A stretch of 64,000 nt of DNA, from the NCBI GenBank assembly GCA_963781285.1, contig CAWAFI010000005.1, positions 1 to 64,000 of the forward strand, in the 5' to 3' direction. Origin of the DNA: CAIWHR01 sp963781285. Its GTDB lineage: Bacteria > Pseudomonadota > Gammaproteobacteria > Burkholderiales > Casimicrobiaceae. Below, piece by piece: positions 7,571 to 16,274 of this stretch. A model generated the notes under the pieces. That model did not search any database, was not told where the DNA came from, and saw nothing but the letters and a program-made list of their open reading frames with translations. Within the stretch, counting starts at the first letter, position 1. Each line of letters opens with the position of its first letter. Made by a program: the position numbers and the translations under genes.

Positions 7571-9082
7571 ATGAAGCGATTGGCTCTGCTGCCGGCATCG
7601 GCGCTTTTGGGTCTTGCCTTTGCTGTCGGCACGCTCACCCAGAGCCCGTCCGCACGCACCGCAGCTCCCGCGTCGCCCACATCCGGCGGCTCGAGCGCCG
7701 AGACGACACGCCAGCTCTCGGTCGCGAACAAGCCCTGGAAAGGCGATTTCGACGCGATGCTCGAGCGCAGGATCATCCGGGTCAGTGTGCCATACAGCCG
7801 CTCGCTCTACTTCATCGACAAGGGCCGCGAGCGCGGCATTGCCGCCGAGCTCATCCGCGACTTCGAGCGCTGGGTGAATCAGAAATACGCGAAGAAGCTC
7901 GGCAAGCGTCCCCTTACCGTGATTGTCGTGGCAACCACCCGCGAAAAGCTGTTCCCCGATCTCAACGATGGGTTGGCCGACATCGCGGTCGGCAACCTGT
8001 CGGTCACCAAGGAACGGCTCAAGGTTGTCGACTTCGTGGCCCCCGACGACAAGCTCGTCAACGTCGAGATTCTCGTGAACGGGCCGGCATCGCCCGAGAT
8101 CGCCTCGCTCGACGATCTGTCGGGCAAGGCGATCCATGTGCGCAAGTCGTCCTCCTACTATGCGAGCCTGACCGCCCTGAACGATCGATTTAGGCAAGCG
8201 GGCCAACCCGAAGCCAAGCTCGTCCTGGTTCCCGACGCGCTTGAAGATGAGGACATACTGGAAATGATGAACGCCGGGCTCCTCGAGTCGATCGTCGTCG
8301 ACGACTGGAAGGCAAGAATGTGGGCGCAGGTCTTGCCCAAGCTGAAGCTGCGCGCGGACATCGAACTGCGGCCGCCGACAAAGAGGGGTTGGGCTATCCG
8401 CAAGGACAACCCGAAGCTCGCGGCGGAACTGAACGACTTCTACGCGAGCTGGGCCAAGAAGGAAGGCGTGGTCCCGCACCTCCAGCAACAGTACATGAAG
8501 AGGATCAAGGCACTGCACAGCGCGTCGGGTGCCAAAGACCAACAGCGCTTCACGGATCTAATCGCCTACTTCAAGAAGTATGGCACGCAGTACCACTTCG
8601 ACCCCTTGATGCTTGCCGCGCAGGGCTACCAGGAGTCGACGCTGGATCAGCGCAAGAGGAGCCCCGGCGGCGCCATCGGCGTGATGCAGTTGATGCCGGC
8701 GACCGCGCAGTCGCTCAAGGTCGGCGACATCACGGTGGCCGAATCGAACATCCACGCTGGCGCGAAGTACATGGATCACTTGATGACCCGGTATCTCAAC
8801 GACGCCAAGTTCGACGAGCAGAACCGGACACTATTCGCGTTTGCGAGCTACAACGCCGGGCCAGGGAACATCTCGAACATGCGCAAGGAGGCCGAGAAGC
8901 GCGGGCTTGACCCGAACCTTTGGTTCAACAATGTCGAGACCGTCACCGCGGAGAAGATCGGTATCGAGACCACGACTTACGTGCGCAACATCTTCAAGTA
9001 TTACGTCTCATACAAGCTAACGACCGAGGCCCGGGAAACCAAAGAGAAGCTGAACGAGCAGGTCATCCCGGCGAAGAAGTAA
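7571..9082 (+). CDS. MltF-like membrane-bound lytic transglycosylase
   Basis: The 503-residue product joins a periplasmic solute-binding (SBP_bac_3) domain (about 45-300) to a C-terminal lytic transglycosylase (SLT) domain (about 330-470), the plan of MltF. Such enzymes cleave peptidoglycan glycan strands with formation of 1,6-anhydro-muramic acid. The catalytic glutamate is in QGYQESTLDQ (about residue 355), followed by GAIGVMQLMPATA and the SYNAGPGN motif. The start at 7571 has a strong AGGAGG ribosome binding site and gives a signal-peptide-like N-terminus (MKRLALLPASALLGLAFAVG). No lipobox cysteine follows, so it may be membrane-anchored or free in the periplasm. Monocistronic. Confidence 0.88.
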   Translation: MKRLALLPASALLGLAFAVGTLTQSPSARTAAPASPTSGGSSAETTRQLSVANKPWKGDFDAMLERRIIRVSVPYSRSLYFIDKGRERGIAAELIRDFERWVNQKYAKKLGKRPLTVIVVATTREKLFPDLNDGLADIAVGNLSVTKERLKVVDFVAPDDKLVNVEILVNGPASPEIASLDDLSGKAIHVRKSSSYYASLTALNDRFRQAGQPEAKLVLVPDALEDEDILEMMNAGLLESIVVDDWKARMWAQVLPKLKLRADIELRPPTKRGWAIRKDNPKLAAELNDFYASWAKKEGVVPHLQQQYMKRIKALHSASGAKDQQRFTDLIAYFKKYGTQYHFDPLMLAAQGYQESTLDQRKRSPGGAIGVMQLMPATAQSLKVGDITVAESNIHAGAKYMDHLMTRYLNDAKFDEQNRTLFAFASYNAGPGNISNMRKEAEKRGLDPNLWFNNVETVTAEKIGIETTTYVRNIFKYYVSYKLTTEARETKEKLNEQVIPAKK

Positions 9083-9418
9083 GTCAAGAAGCGCACAACG
9101 CGCCGCATCACCGTTCATACTGTCCCTCAGTCTGTGGAATGTCTGCTTGGGGCCTGAATTGAAGGTCTGGCTAGGGTTGCCATAAGGAGTCTTTCGTCGG
9201 AGGACGGACTTGCCCCCCCGATGTCGAGCGTGACACCCATGCGCGCGGTGGTTGACCGATGCGTCTGTCTTTGAGGGCTTGAACCCGGCTGTTGAGCCTT
9301 GTTGCGAAGCAGAAGGTTGACGGAGGAAAAACAAGGCGCCAAGATTCATACTAGTGCAGTGCTGAACGTGGTCGGCGGTTGGTCTCCGACAACACATGCC
9401 GCTCGGCGGGACATTGTC
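9083..9418. other. Noncoding stretch, possibly the end of a lost mobile element
   Basis: These 336 bases hold no coding frame of interest. Composition shifts around 9140-9350, with several self-complementary patches and a run of seven cytosines at about 9212. It has the feel of a structured noncoding end of an insertion element, but no transposase or terminal repeats are visible. The right end includes the leader of the GGDEF/EAL gene. Confidence 0.25.
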
Positions 9419-12100
9419 ATGACTAAGGAAGGCATGGGCGCCAGTTTTACGCCGGAGTTGCTTGGCGGGGTGCCGGAGGCCTTCGTGCAGACCGCTTTGC
9501 TTGCCGGCGGCGTTGGTCTGTGGGAGTGGCCGATCGGCAGCGACCGCATGGCGCTGTCTCCTTACCTCGAGACGCTCCTCGGTTACCCGACAGGCGGGTT
9601 CGACAGCACCAAGTCGACATTTCTCGCGCGGCTCACGCCGCTCGACCGGCCGCGCTTCGAGCTTGCGCTCGCCGATGCGATTGAACGTGGCGCCGAGTGC
9701 GATGCCGAGTTCCGCGTGCTCGACTTTCACGGAGCTCTCCGGTGTTTCGTGGCGAAGGGGCGCGTGATGCGCGATTCGTCGGGCGCGGCGATCCGCCTCG
9801 TCGGCACGATGCAGGAGATTCCGGCCGCAGTCGTCACCGAAAGGCGGATGCGCCGACAGCAGGGCGCGCTGCTTGCGCTGGTCTCCAGCGAGCGCGACGA
9901 CAACCTGACCCTCGACGACGCGCTGGCGCGCATCACGCAGGTGGCGGGCACCACCCTCGACGTGGAGCGCACCAGCGTCTGGTTGTTCACGGAGAACCGC
10001 TCGAAACTCGTCTGCAGGAGCCTGTTCCGAAGAAGCCTCGGCCGTCAGATGGCCGGCCCGCATCTGGACGCCAGCGCGTTCCCCACCTACATCCGGGCAC
10101 TCGAGCAGAATCGTGCTCTGGACGCCTCCGACGCGCAGAACGATCCGCGTACCCACGAGCTGGCTGAGGGCTACCTCATGCCGCTTGGCATCACGTCGAT
10201 GCTCGAGGCCACGGTGCGCATGGACACCGGCGAGCTCGTCGGCGTCGTCTGCCACGAGCATGTCGGACCGATTCGCCAGTGGGTGCTCGATGAAAAGAGC
10301 TTCGCTGCCTCGATCGCAGACATGGTGACCAGTGCGCTTACTGACGATCGTCGCCGACGCCTCACCGCTGCGCTCGCGCGCACCGAGGAGCGGTATCGCA
10401 CTTACGTTTCGATCTCCACCGAGGCGATCCTGGGGGCCGAGTTCGATCCGCCAGTACAGACGGATCTGCCGCTGGAGCAGCAGGCCGATGAGGTGACGGC
10501 GCGCGCCGTCATCGTTGAATGCAATCAGGCGCTCGCGCGAATGCTGGGCGTGGAATCCACGGAACGGTTGCGCGGTCGGGCGATCGCGGGGCTGCTCCCC
10601 GAAGGCGTCGCGCGCCGCATCGCAATCGAATGGGTGCGGGCAAACTACTGCCTGAGCGAGCAGGAATTCCAGATTACCACGACCGACGGCCGGTTGCGGT
10701 GGGTGCTCTGTTCGAATGTTGGCATGATCAAGGACGGCGCCCTGACCGGACTCTGGTCCACATGGCGCGACATTACCGGGCGGAAGGGGGCGCTCGCCAA
10801 GCTCGAGTATCAGGCGCGACACGACCCGCTCACCGGTCTGCCGAACCGAATGTGGCTCGCCGAGCAGCTCAGCGCGCGCATCGCCGAGTCGGAGGCCAAC
10901 GGCGAGCGGCTCGCACTGCTGCTGATGGACCTCGACCACTTCAAGGAGATCAACGACGGCCTTGGGCATCACGCCGGCGACCAGCTGCTCAAGCTGATCG
11001 GGCCGCGCCTCAAGCCGCTGCTCGATGCGAGCCTCGGGGAGATCGCGCGACTAGGTGGTGACGAATTCGCCGTGATCATCCGACGGGCGGGGGACGAAGA
11101 CGCGATCCACGCGACGGCCGCCGAGCTCGTCGCAGCGCTGCGCGAGCCATTCCTGGTCGGGACGCTGCATCTCGGCATCGACGCGTCGATCGGCGCAGGG
11201 ATCTTTCCGGTGCATGGCAATGACGCCTCGACACTGCTTCGGTGCGCCGACGTTGCGATGTACGAGGCAAAGCGCAAGGGACTGCGCGCTCAAATTTATT
11301 CACCGGCGCTCGACCGCTATTCGCCGCGTCGGCTGACGTTAGCGACGGCGCTCGGCGAAGCGATCCGCATCGGCCAGATCAAGGTGCATTATCAGCCCAT
11401 CGTTGGCTTGCGCGAGCGGCGCGTTGACGGCGTCGAGGCGCTCGCCCGATGGCAGCATCCGGAATACGGAATAATCCATCCCGATGAGTTCATTCCAATT
11501 GCCGAGATGGGCGATCAGATACGCGATCTCACGCTGTACGTGTTGAACGAATCGGTGCAGCAGTGGGCAGCGTGGTGCCACGCCGGCTTTTGCACGACCG
11601 TTTCGATCAACCTTTCCACGCATGTGCTGATGGACAAGAGCATCGCCACCGACGTTCGACGCATCCTGCAGACCCACAGCGTGCCCGGCGGGAACGTCCA
11701 GTTCGAGATAACCGAGAGCGCGATGCTCACCGACCCGGCGCGCGCCATCGAGACAATTGCCGACCTGAACACCTTCGGTATCTGCTTCTCGATGGACGAC
11801 TTCGGCATCGGGTTCTCATCGCTCTCGTCCCTCAGACAGCTGCCGCTTGCGAGCCTGAAGATTGACCGCTCATTCATTTCGCAGATGCCGACCAGCGAGC
11901 GCGACAGCTCCATCGTGCGCTCAATCATTCACCTCGCGCACGAGCTCGGTCTCAAGGTGGTTGCCGAGGGCGTGGAGGCGGCCGATTCGCTCGCTATGAT
12001 CACGCGCATGGGCTGCGACCAGGCCCAAGGCTTCGTGATTGCCCCGCCCGCCGAGGGCTCGGTGATCCTCGAATGGGTACGCTCGAACGGCTGGAACTAG
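9419..12100 (+). CDS. PAS-GAF-PAS diguanylate cyclase/phosphodiesterase (GGDEF-EAL)
   Basis: A cytoplasmic signalling protein of about 894 residues for cyclic-di-GMP turnover. Domain order: an N-terminal PAS/PAC (about 20-145), GAF (about 155-320), a second PAS (about 325-460), GGDEF (about 460-630) and EAL (about 640-890). The cyclase signature is intact (RLGGDEFAVI, about 543-552), as are the phosphodiesterase motifs EALARW, DDFGIGFSS and EGVE. Both activities are therefore possible. There is no transmembrane helix, so the PAS and GAF parts must sense intracellular signals. I chose the ATG at 9419 (MTKEGMGASFTPELLGG); the longer upstream frame is not protein-like. A relic intron lies just downstream. 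Confidence 0.88.
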   Translation: MTKEGMGASFTPELLGGVPEAFVQTALLAGGVGLWEWPIGSDRMALSPYLETLLGYPTGGFDSTKSTFLARLTPLDRPRFELALADAIERGAECDAEFRVLDFHGALRCFVAKGRVMRDSSGAAIRLVGTMQEIPAAVVTERRMRRQQGALLALVSSERDDNLTLDDALARITQVAGTTLDVERTSVWLFTENRSKLVCRSLFRRSLGRQMAGPHLDASAFPTYIRALEQNRALDASDAQNDPRTHELAEGYLMPLGITSMLEATVRMDTGELVGVVCHEHVGPIRQWVLDEKSFAASIADMVTSALTDDRRRRLTAALARTEERYRTYVSISTEAILGAEFDPPVQTDLPLEQQADEVTARAVIVECNQALARMLGVESTERLRGRAIAGLLPEGVARRIAIEWVRANYCLSEQEFQITTTDGRLRWVLCSNVGMIKDGALTGLWSTWRDITGRKGALAKLEYQARHDPLTGLPNRMWLAEQLSARIAESEANGERLALLLMDLDHFKEINDGLGHHAGDQLLKLIGPRLKPLLDASLGEIARLGGDEFAVIIRRAGDEDAIHATAAELVAALREPFLVGTLHLGIDASIGAGIFPVHGNDASTLLRCADVAMYEAKRKGLRAQIYSPALDRYSPRRLTLATALGEAIRIGQIKVHYQPIVGLRERRVDGVEALARWQHPEYGIIHPDEFIPIAEMGDQIRDLTLYVLNESVQQWAAWCHAGFCTTVSINLSTHVLMDKSIATDVRRILQTHSVPGGNVQFEITESAMLTDPARAIETIADLNTFGICFSMDDFGIGFSSLSSLRQLPLASLKIDRSFISQMPTSERDSSIVRSIIHLAHELGLKVVAEGVEAADSLAMITRMGCDQAQGFVIAPPAEGSVILEWVRSNGWN

Positions 12101-12159
12101 CCGCCAGCGGAGTTCGCGCCCTACACGACCGGGTGGAGCGCGGCCCACTTGACTGTCTT

Positions 12160-12977
12160 GTGCGATGCGTTATGAACGGCGGCTTTGGGTCGAACTGCGA
12201 TCGCGCTGGGATAAGCGCGGAAGAGGGGGAACTACGATGAGTTAGCGAAACCTCTTATTGAAGTCCAGCTGGTGCAAGTCCAGCCCGGTCAAAGCCGTAG
12301 CGGGCAGGCCGGTAGCGAGTGTTGCCATTCGCTGTGTGACTGGCGGGTGCGAAGGGTACACAGTGAGTAAGTAGGCCGTGAGGATTCAGCTCCGAAATCG
12401 ACCTCATTGCGATGCCGACGCCGTTCGCAGCGCGGAAGGCAGTATCCGGCACGCCGGTATGCGAGGCGTGGCTGGAATCGCCGGAGTCGCTAGCCCGGGG
12501 CATGCTTACCAAGGGATTTCCCGCGAACCCAGGAGAGCTTCCTGCCTCTCCCGACATTTGGGCTCGGTTGCGCCCAACCCAAAGCAACCAGGTCCCGTGC
12601 GGCACGAGGGGTTCCCCAAGGGAAGCGAATAAGCTCTCAACGAGGAGAACCTGTGGCCAAGGGAAACCGGAGGCGCAGGCAAGGGCAGGCGAGCAGTCTT
12701 GCGATTCCATAGTACCGATGAAGGTGGAGAACCGCAGGGCTCCCGCAAGGGGCGGCCACGGTATCCACTGGAGGGAAGGGATGAACAGGTCGACGTATCG
12801 GCGCAGCGTCACATGCACGAGACTTTGAACTCGCGAAGGCATGTCAAATGGTTTTGCGCGAAGAGCCGAGCCGCAAGTTCGGTGAGTCGCACCTGACGAA
12901 CCCACTGCGGTAGTCCCGCACGGTGGGGTCAGTGAGGAGCGAGAGGGGCGACCCTCTCGCTTACTCGGACCGTCGAT
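12160..12977 (+). mobile_element. Relic group II intron with most of its reverse transcriptase deleted
   Basis: The stretch begins with GTGCGATGCG at 12160, matching the GTGCG start of group II introns, and ends with two hairpins that fit domains V and VI. The domain V candidate (about 12897-12931) has arms GAACCCAC and GTGGGGTC around an upper stem TGCGG/CCGCA with a TAGT loop. The domain VI candidate (about 12936-12970) is a long stem closed by a GCGA loop, with an unpaired A near its 3' end. Between them a frame ends in SCDSIVPMKVENR, typical of the N-terminal part of intron-encoded proteins, but the reverse transcriptase is gone. The length (about 0.8 kb) fits an ORF-less intron. The lower stem lacks the usual AGC triad, so it is probably dead. 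Exact ends are uncertain. Confidence 0.6.
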
Positions 12978-12991
12978 GATCAGGCCAAGTG
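12969..12991 (+). repeat. Short dispersed repeat, copy B
   Basis: This sequence matches 3194-3216 at 20 of 23 bases, same orientation. It overlaps the predicted 3' end of the intron and its 3' flank, so it may represent target-site sequence. Confidence 0.4.
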
Positions 12992-13105
12992 GGGGGTTGC
13001 CCCTTGGGACAATTTACAGACAGGCCTGACCAGCACAGAATTCACCGTAGCGCTAGTTGGAGAATGGAGTGCGGCAGTTGAATCCACCTCACTTAGGGAG
13101 GCCCT

Positions 13106-13351
13106 ATGGAATTCATTTGGTTCATTTTGATTGGCCTAGTTGCAGGATGGCTGGCAGGAAAGGTAATGGGCAGCGGTGGATATGGCGTCATCGGGGACAT
13201 CGTCGTCGGGGTAATAGGCGCGTTGATCGGCGGCTTCATCTTCGGCATGTTGGGTATATCCGCAGGTGGAGGACTAATTGGGAGCTTGGTTGTCGCGACG
13301 ATTGGTGCAATCATTTTGCTGTTTTTGGTACGTCTCATTAAGAAGGCTTAA
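13106..13351 (+). CDS. GlsB/YeaQ/YmgE family membrane protein
   Basis: This 81-residue protein is almost entirely three hydrophobic helices rich in glycine (MEFIWFILIGLVAGWLAGKV, GVIGDIVVGVIGALIGGFIF, GLIGSLVVATIGAIILLFLV) and ends in basic residues (RLIKKA). This is the classic transglycosylase-associated/GlsB family, small inner-membrane proteins linked to general stress in enterobacteria. Length matches the family (about 80-85). A GGAGG ribosome binding site lies about ten bases before the ATG. It stands alone, with a relic intron just upstream. The molecular function of the family is not settled. Confidence 0.9.
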   Translation: MEFIWFILIGLVAGWLAGKVMGSGGYGVIGDIVVGVIGALIGGFIFGMLGISAGGGLIGSLVVATIGAIILLFLVRLIKKA

Positions 13352-13643
13352 GTGCCACCTAGGGGTACTTCGACTATCGGCGATTCGTCGAACATTCGTG
13401 GGCGCAGTGGGCGCGAATCTCGTCGCGGTCCCCCTTGCGGCCTCACTATCCCGTAGTCGATATTGCTGCGCGCGGATCAGGTGAATTCAGTGATAGATCG
13501 GCGCGCGTTGATCGGAGAGTTCGCGCTGCTCCCGGTGGTCGCCGAAAAACTTCTTTAGGTGGAATGACCATCGCGAAAATGGCAGAATAGCTTGTCGCTT
13601 TGCGCGGGGTTTCTTTTCGGTCGCGAGCCGAGGACCTTCGGTT
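13352..13643. other. Intergenic, nothing recognised
   Basis: The stretch carries only short frames without family-like sequence on either strand, and no strong hairpins. Confidence 0.35.
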
Positions 13644-13874
13644 ATGTGGCAATGGTTCTTAGACATTTGAGCGCAGTTCTTGGCGGTGACTGGCCACCTG
13701 GCCGGAATCATCGGCGCAGTTGTCGCCTTTATCCTTTGGCGCAATCGCGGCATTCGTGACAGGCTCAACGAGGCGTGGATGACGTTGAGGGCAGCGAGCG
13801 ACAGCGCCGAAACGGCCCCGCCGAGTGTCATCGAGAAAACGCTCACGTCGCATCTGAATGCTCGCCGACCGTGA
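13644..13874 (+). pseudogene. Small membrane protein interrupted by a stop codon
   Basis: From the ATG at 13644 the frame reads MWQWFLDI, a TGA codon, then AQFLAVTGHLAGIIGAVVAF and ILWRNRGIRDRLNEAW, ending at 13874. The result would be a 76-residue protein with one membrane helix followed by a soluble helical tail. A tryptophan would fit the hydrophobic context at the TGA, so a TGG-to-TGA change is the simplest reading. Translation could instead begin at an internal TTG near 13680. Family unknown; call based on composition only. Confidence 0.3.
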
Positions 13875-13967
13875 CCGTCACGAAGAATCCGCGGGCGCGG
13901 ATACTTGCCCGCTGGTGTGCGGTTGGTCCGCAAACGACTACATCCTCAATCCTACGCAAGGAATCGT

Positions 13968-14690
13968 ATGGCTGCAGCCAATGGAGTTCTAGTCGCCTAC
14001 CGGTCCGTATTGGCGTCAATCATCGCTGTCGCGTCAACCGGCGTCTTCGCAACGTCCGGACCACTCGACATCGCGACGGACACCAAGCTCAAGGAAGATC
14101 ACGTTGGTGCCATCACGTTCGTCGCGGACTCGGTCACTCTGAATTGCAACGGGCATCAGGTAAGCGCACCGGGCGAATTCCAAACAATTCTTATACAGGA
14201 ACGGGCAGGGATTACAGTCAAGAATTGCGACATTACTGGCGCTGTCTTCGGCGTATACGTAATCCGCTCCACGGATGTTGTGATCAAAGACAACATCGCA
14301 TTTGGCAATGAAGGTACGGGTATGTTCTTCACCAGCTCCGATGGCCTGATGATCAAGAACAACGTCGCAACGAATAATGGGATCGCCGGGATGGACGTTC
14401 AATTCGTGACTAACAGTACCGTTCACCACAATACGTCCAGCAACAACAACTTGTTCGGATTCTTGATTCTCGTTGACAATGACAATGTCTTCAAAGGCAA
14501 CATCGCTACCGGTAATACAGCGTTTGGATTCATACTTTTCTCCAGTTCCGGAAATCTGCTGCAGAAGAATTCAGCCTGCGGCCATCAGATAGACTTGTTG
14601 CTCGACACGATCCTGCCAGGCGCGAACGTCTTTAAGAACAACAATTTCTGTGTTATTGAAGAGCAAAGTTCTATCGTTGGAGACCAATAA
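13968..14690 (+). CDS. Secreted right-handed beta-helix repeat protein
   Basis: The product (240 residues) starts with a likely signal peptide (LASIIAVASTGVFATSG) and then consists of repeated short turns of the parallel beta-helix kind: NCDITGAVFGVYV, STDVVIKDNIAFGNEG, SDGLMIKNNVATNNG, NSTVHHNTSSNNN and NVFKGNIATGNTAFGF. The asparagine ladders are typical of NosD/pectate-lyase-like PbH1 repeats. It is likely exported and may bind or modify a polysaccharide, but no catalytic residues can be assigned. Local codon use is less GC-rich than in neighbouring genes, which fits horizontal transfer. Start chosen at 13968 after an AAGGA ribosome binding site. It stands alone. Confidence 0.75.
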   Translation: MAAANGVLVAYRSVLASIIAVASTGVFATSGPLDIATDTKLKEDHVGAITFVADSVTLNCNGHQVSAPGEFQTILIQERAGITVKNCDITGAVFGVYVIRSTDVVIKDNIAFGNEGTGMFFTSSDGLMIKNNVATNNGIAGMDVQFVTNSTVHHNTSSNNNLFGFLILVDNDNVFKGNIATGNTAFGFILFSSSGNLLQKNSACGHQIDLLLDTILPGANVFKNNNFCVIEEQSSIVGDQ

Positions 14691-14770
14691 AGGAACGTTA
14701 GCCGCGCGGCGCCCTGCGCCCAAGCCGGGATGCCGAAGAAGATGCAGGAGCGGATCAGGAGGGCCAAGAC

Positions 14771-14935
14771 GTGAGCCTCGAAGATGCCGCTAAGGCAGTG
14801 CGCAAGTTCCTCATGGTGATTGAGGAAGCGCAGGACATGATGACCGCGCGAGCGACCGGAAGCGTGCTCGACGACTGTCGTGCGACACGCCGGCGAACTG
14901 TTCGACATCGTGGAGGAGGAGCTAAGAACTCTTGA
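14771..14935 (+). pseudogene. Small hypothetical protein, probably frameshifted
   Basis: A GTG at 14771 follows an AGGAGG ribosome binding site and gives a convincing helical start, VSLEDAAKAVRKFLMVIEEA then QDMMTARATGSVLDD. After that the frame turns Arg-rich and stops at 14935. The next frame continues the helical pattern (VRHAGELFDIVEEELRTLDR), so one inserted base near 14877 would give a longer alpha-helical protein running toward 15.0 kb. Family unknown. It could be a true remnant or another single-base assembly error of the kind seen elsewhere here. Confidence 0.35.
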
Positions 14936-15096
14936 TCGCAGCAGGCACGCTAGCTTGTTCGCCGCGGCGCCGGTACTGCGGCACAGAAGCAACGTCTCAG
15001 TCCGGGCCAATTGCAGTCGCTCGTTTGCGGCGCTCAATTCCCGCTATTGGCGTACCATGGTTGGACTTCCGTTCGTTGACGGGGTGATTGACAGTG

Positions 15097-16035
15097 ATGG
15101 ATCGGCGCCGGTTCGTTGGCATCGCTTCGGTGGGTGCCCTCATGCTGTCATCTCGCACCAATGCGCAACGGGCTGAAAAGCTGCCGCGGGTCGCGCTCGT
15201 TTTTAACAGTACGCCCGTCGGAGGACCGGCCGTTCGCCGCCTTGACCAGGCGTTCGTGGATGGCCTGCGTGAACTCGGGCTCGTCGACGGCCGAAATATC
15301 AGGATCGAGCGCCGCTCGGCGGAGGGGCGCTATGAGCGCTTCCCGATCCTGATGCAGGAACTGTTGGCATCGCATGTCGACGTCATCGTGGCGATCGGCC
15401 CCTCGGTGGGAGCAGCGAGGCGCGCGACCAACACGATTCCGATCGTAGCCGTGGGCACCGATAGTCTTGACGCCGAGGGGGGTGGTGTCGCGAGTCTTGC
15501 CCGGCCGGGTGGGAATCTCACCGGGCTGAGCAGTGAGGTAGGCGTGGAGGTGATGAACGGCAAGCGGCTGCAACTGCTTGCGGAAGCTGTTCCGAAGGCA
15601 TCACGGGTGGCCTTTCTCGGCGTAAGCAGCAGACCGAGCGATCGCCGCTGGCGTCCGGCCACTGAGGCTGCCGCTCACGCGTTGGGGCTGACACTTTCTT
15701 GGGTGGGTGCCGATGCCCCCGAGGAGTTCGAGGCGGCGTTCGCGGCGATCACCAGAGACCGCGCAGACGCGCGCTTCGTCGATGGCACCGCTGTCAACTA
15801 TGCCAACACGCGTCGAATCAACGAGCATGCGACGAAACTGCGCCTGCCCGCCATCTACACGTTACGCGAGGGTCCCGAGGTGGGAGGGCTGATGTCCTAC
15901 GGGTCGAATTTGGCCGATCAATTCCATCGCGCGGCCATGTTTGTCGACAAAATCCTCAGAGGCGCCAAGTCCGGAGACACCTTTAAGTTCGTTGCAGTTA
16001 GCCGTAAGCGAGCGCACGGAGTAACATTTGCATAA
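15097..16035 (+). CDS. ABC transporter substrate-binding protein (ABC_sub_bind family), C-terminally truncated
   Basis: A periplasmic binding protein of about 312 residues of the PF04392 type. The N-terminus MDRRRFVGIASVGALMLSS has a double-arginine motif and hydrophobic core like a Tat signal. Family segments include FVDGLRELGLVDGRNIRIE, DVIVAIGPSVGAARRAT and the end GGLMSYGSNLADQFHRAAMF then VDKILRGAKSGD. In relatives this is followed by about 40 residues (a P-T-x-F-E-L-V-I-N-like strand and the last helix); here it is replaced by FKFVAVSRKRAHGVTFA and a stop. The 3' end thus seems lost by a rearrangement, and a toxin-antitoxin pair follows at once. No permease or ATPase is nearby, so it is probably non-functional or an orphan. 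Confidence 0.75.
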   Translation: MDRRRFVGIASVGALMLSSRTNAQRAEKLPRVALVFNSTPVGGPAVRRLDQAFVDGLRELGLVDGRNIRIERRSAEGRYERFPILMQELLASHVDVIVAIGPSVGAARRATNTIPIVAVGTDSLDAEGGGVASLARPGGNLTGLSSEVGVEVMNGKRLQLLAEAVPKASRVAFLGVSSRPSDRRWRPATEAAAHALGLTLSWVGADAPEEFEAAFAAITRDRADARFVDGTAVNYANTRRINEHATKLRLPAIYTLREGPEVGGLMSYGSNLADQFHRAAMFVDKILRGAKSGDTFKFVAVSRKRAHGVTFA

Positions 16036-16052
16036 ATATCGGGAGGTGGCAC

Positions 16053-16274
16053 ATGAGGAAATCGTCTGTCGTTCACTCCGATCCTGATGTCATGGGTGGC
16101 ACCCCAGTGTTCGTCGGTACGCGCGTCCCGGTTCAAGCGTTGATTGATTACATTGAGGGTGGGCATTCGCTGGAGGAGTTCCTTAATGACTTCCCCACCG
16201 TGAGTCGGGAGCTCGCATTGGGTGCCTTGGAACAGGCAAGAGCTCACCTGGTCGCCGATGCGCGTGCCTCTTGA
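16053..16274 (+). CDS. DUF433 domain protein, probable antitoxin
   Basis: This 73-residue protein is a DUF433 member: VHSDPDVMGGTPVFVGTRVP, then VQALIDYIEGGHSLEEFLND and the ending FPTVSRELALGALEQAR, the helix-turn-helix-like fold of VapB-type antitoxins. A GGGAGGT ribosome binding site lies just before the ATG. It overlaps the next gene by 17 bases, as expected for a toxin-antitoxin operon. It should bind and neutralise the PIN-like protein encoded next and repress the operon promoter. Family assignment is firm; the antitoxin role is by analogy. Confidence 0.88.
   Translation: MRKSSVVHSDPDVMGGTPVFVGTRVPVQALIDYIEGGHSLEEFLNDFPTVSRELALGALEQARAHLVADARAS

Noticed and set aside
9017..10972. Very long open frame on the minus strand, 651 codons
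   Set aside because: It lies antisense to the MltF-like and GGDEF/EAL genes, is rich in Arg, His and Ala, and has no recognisable domain. Long antisense frames are common in high-GC coding DNA.
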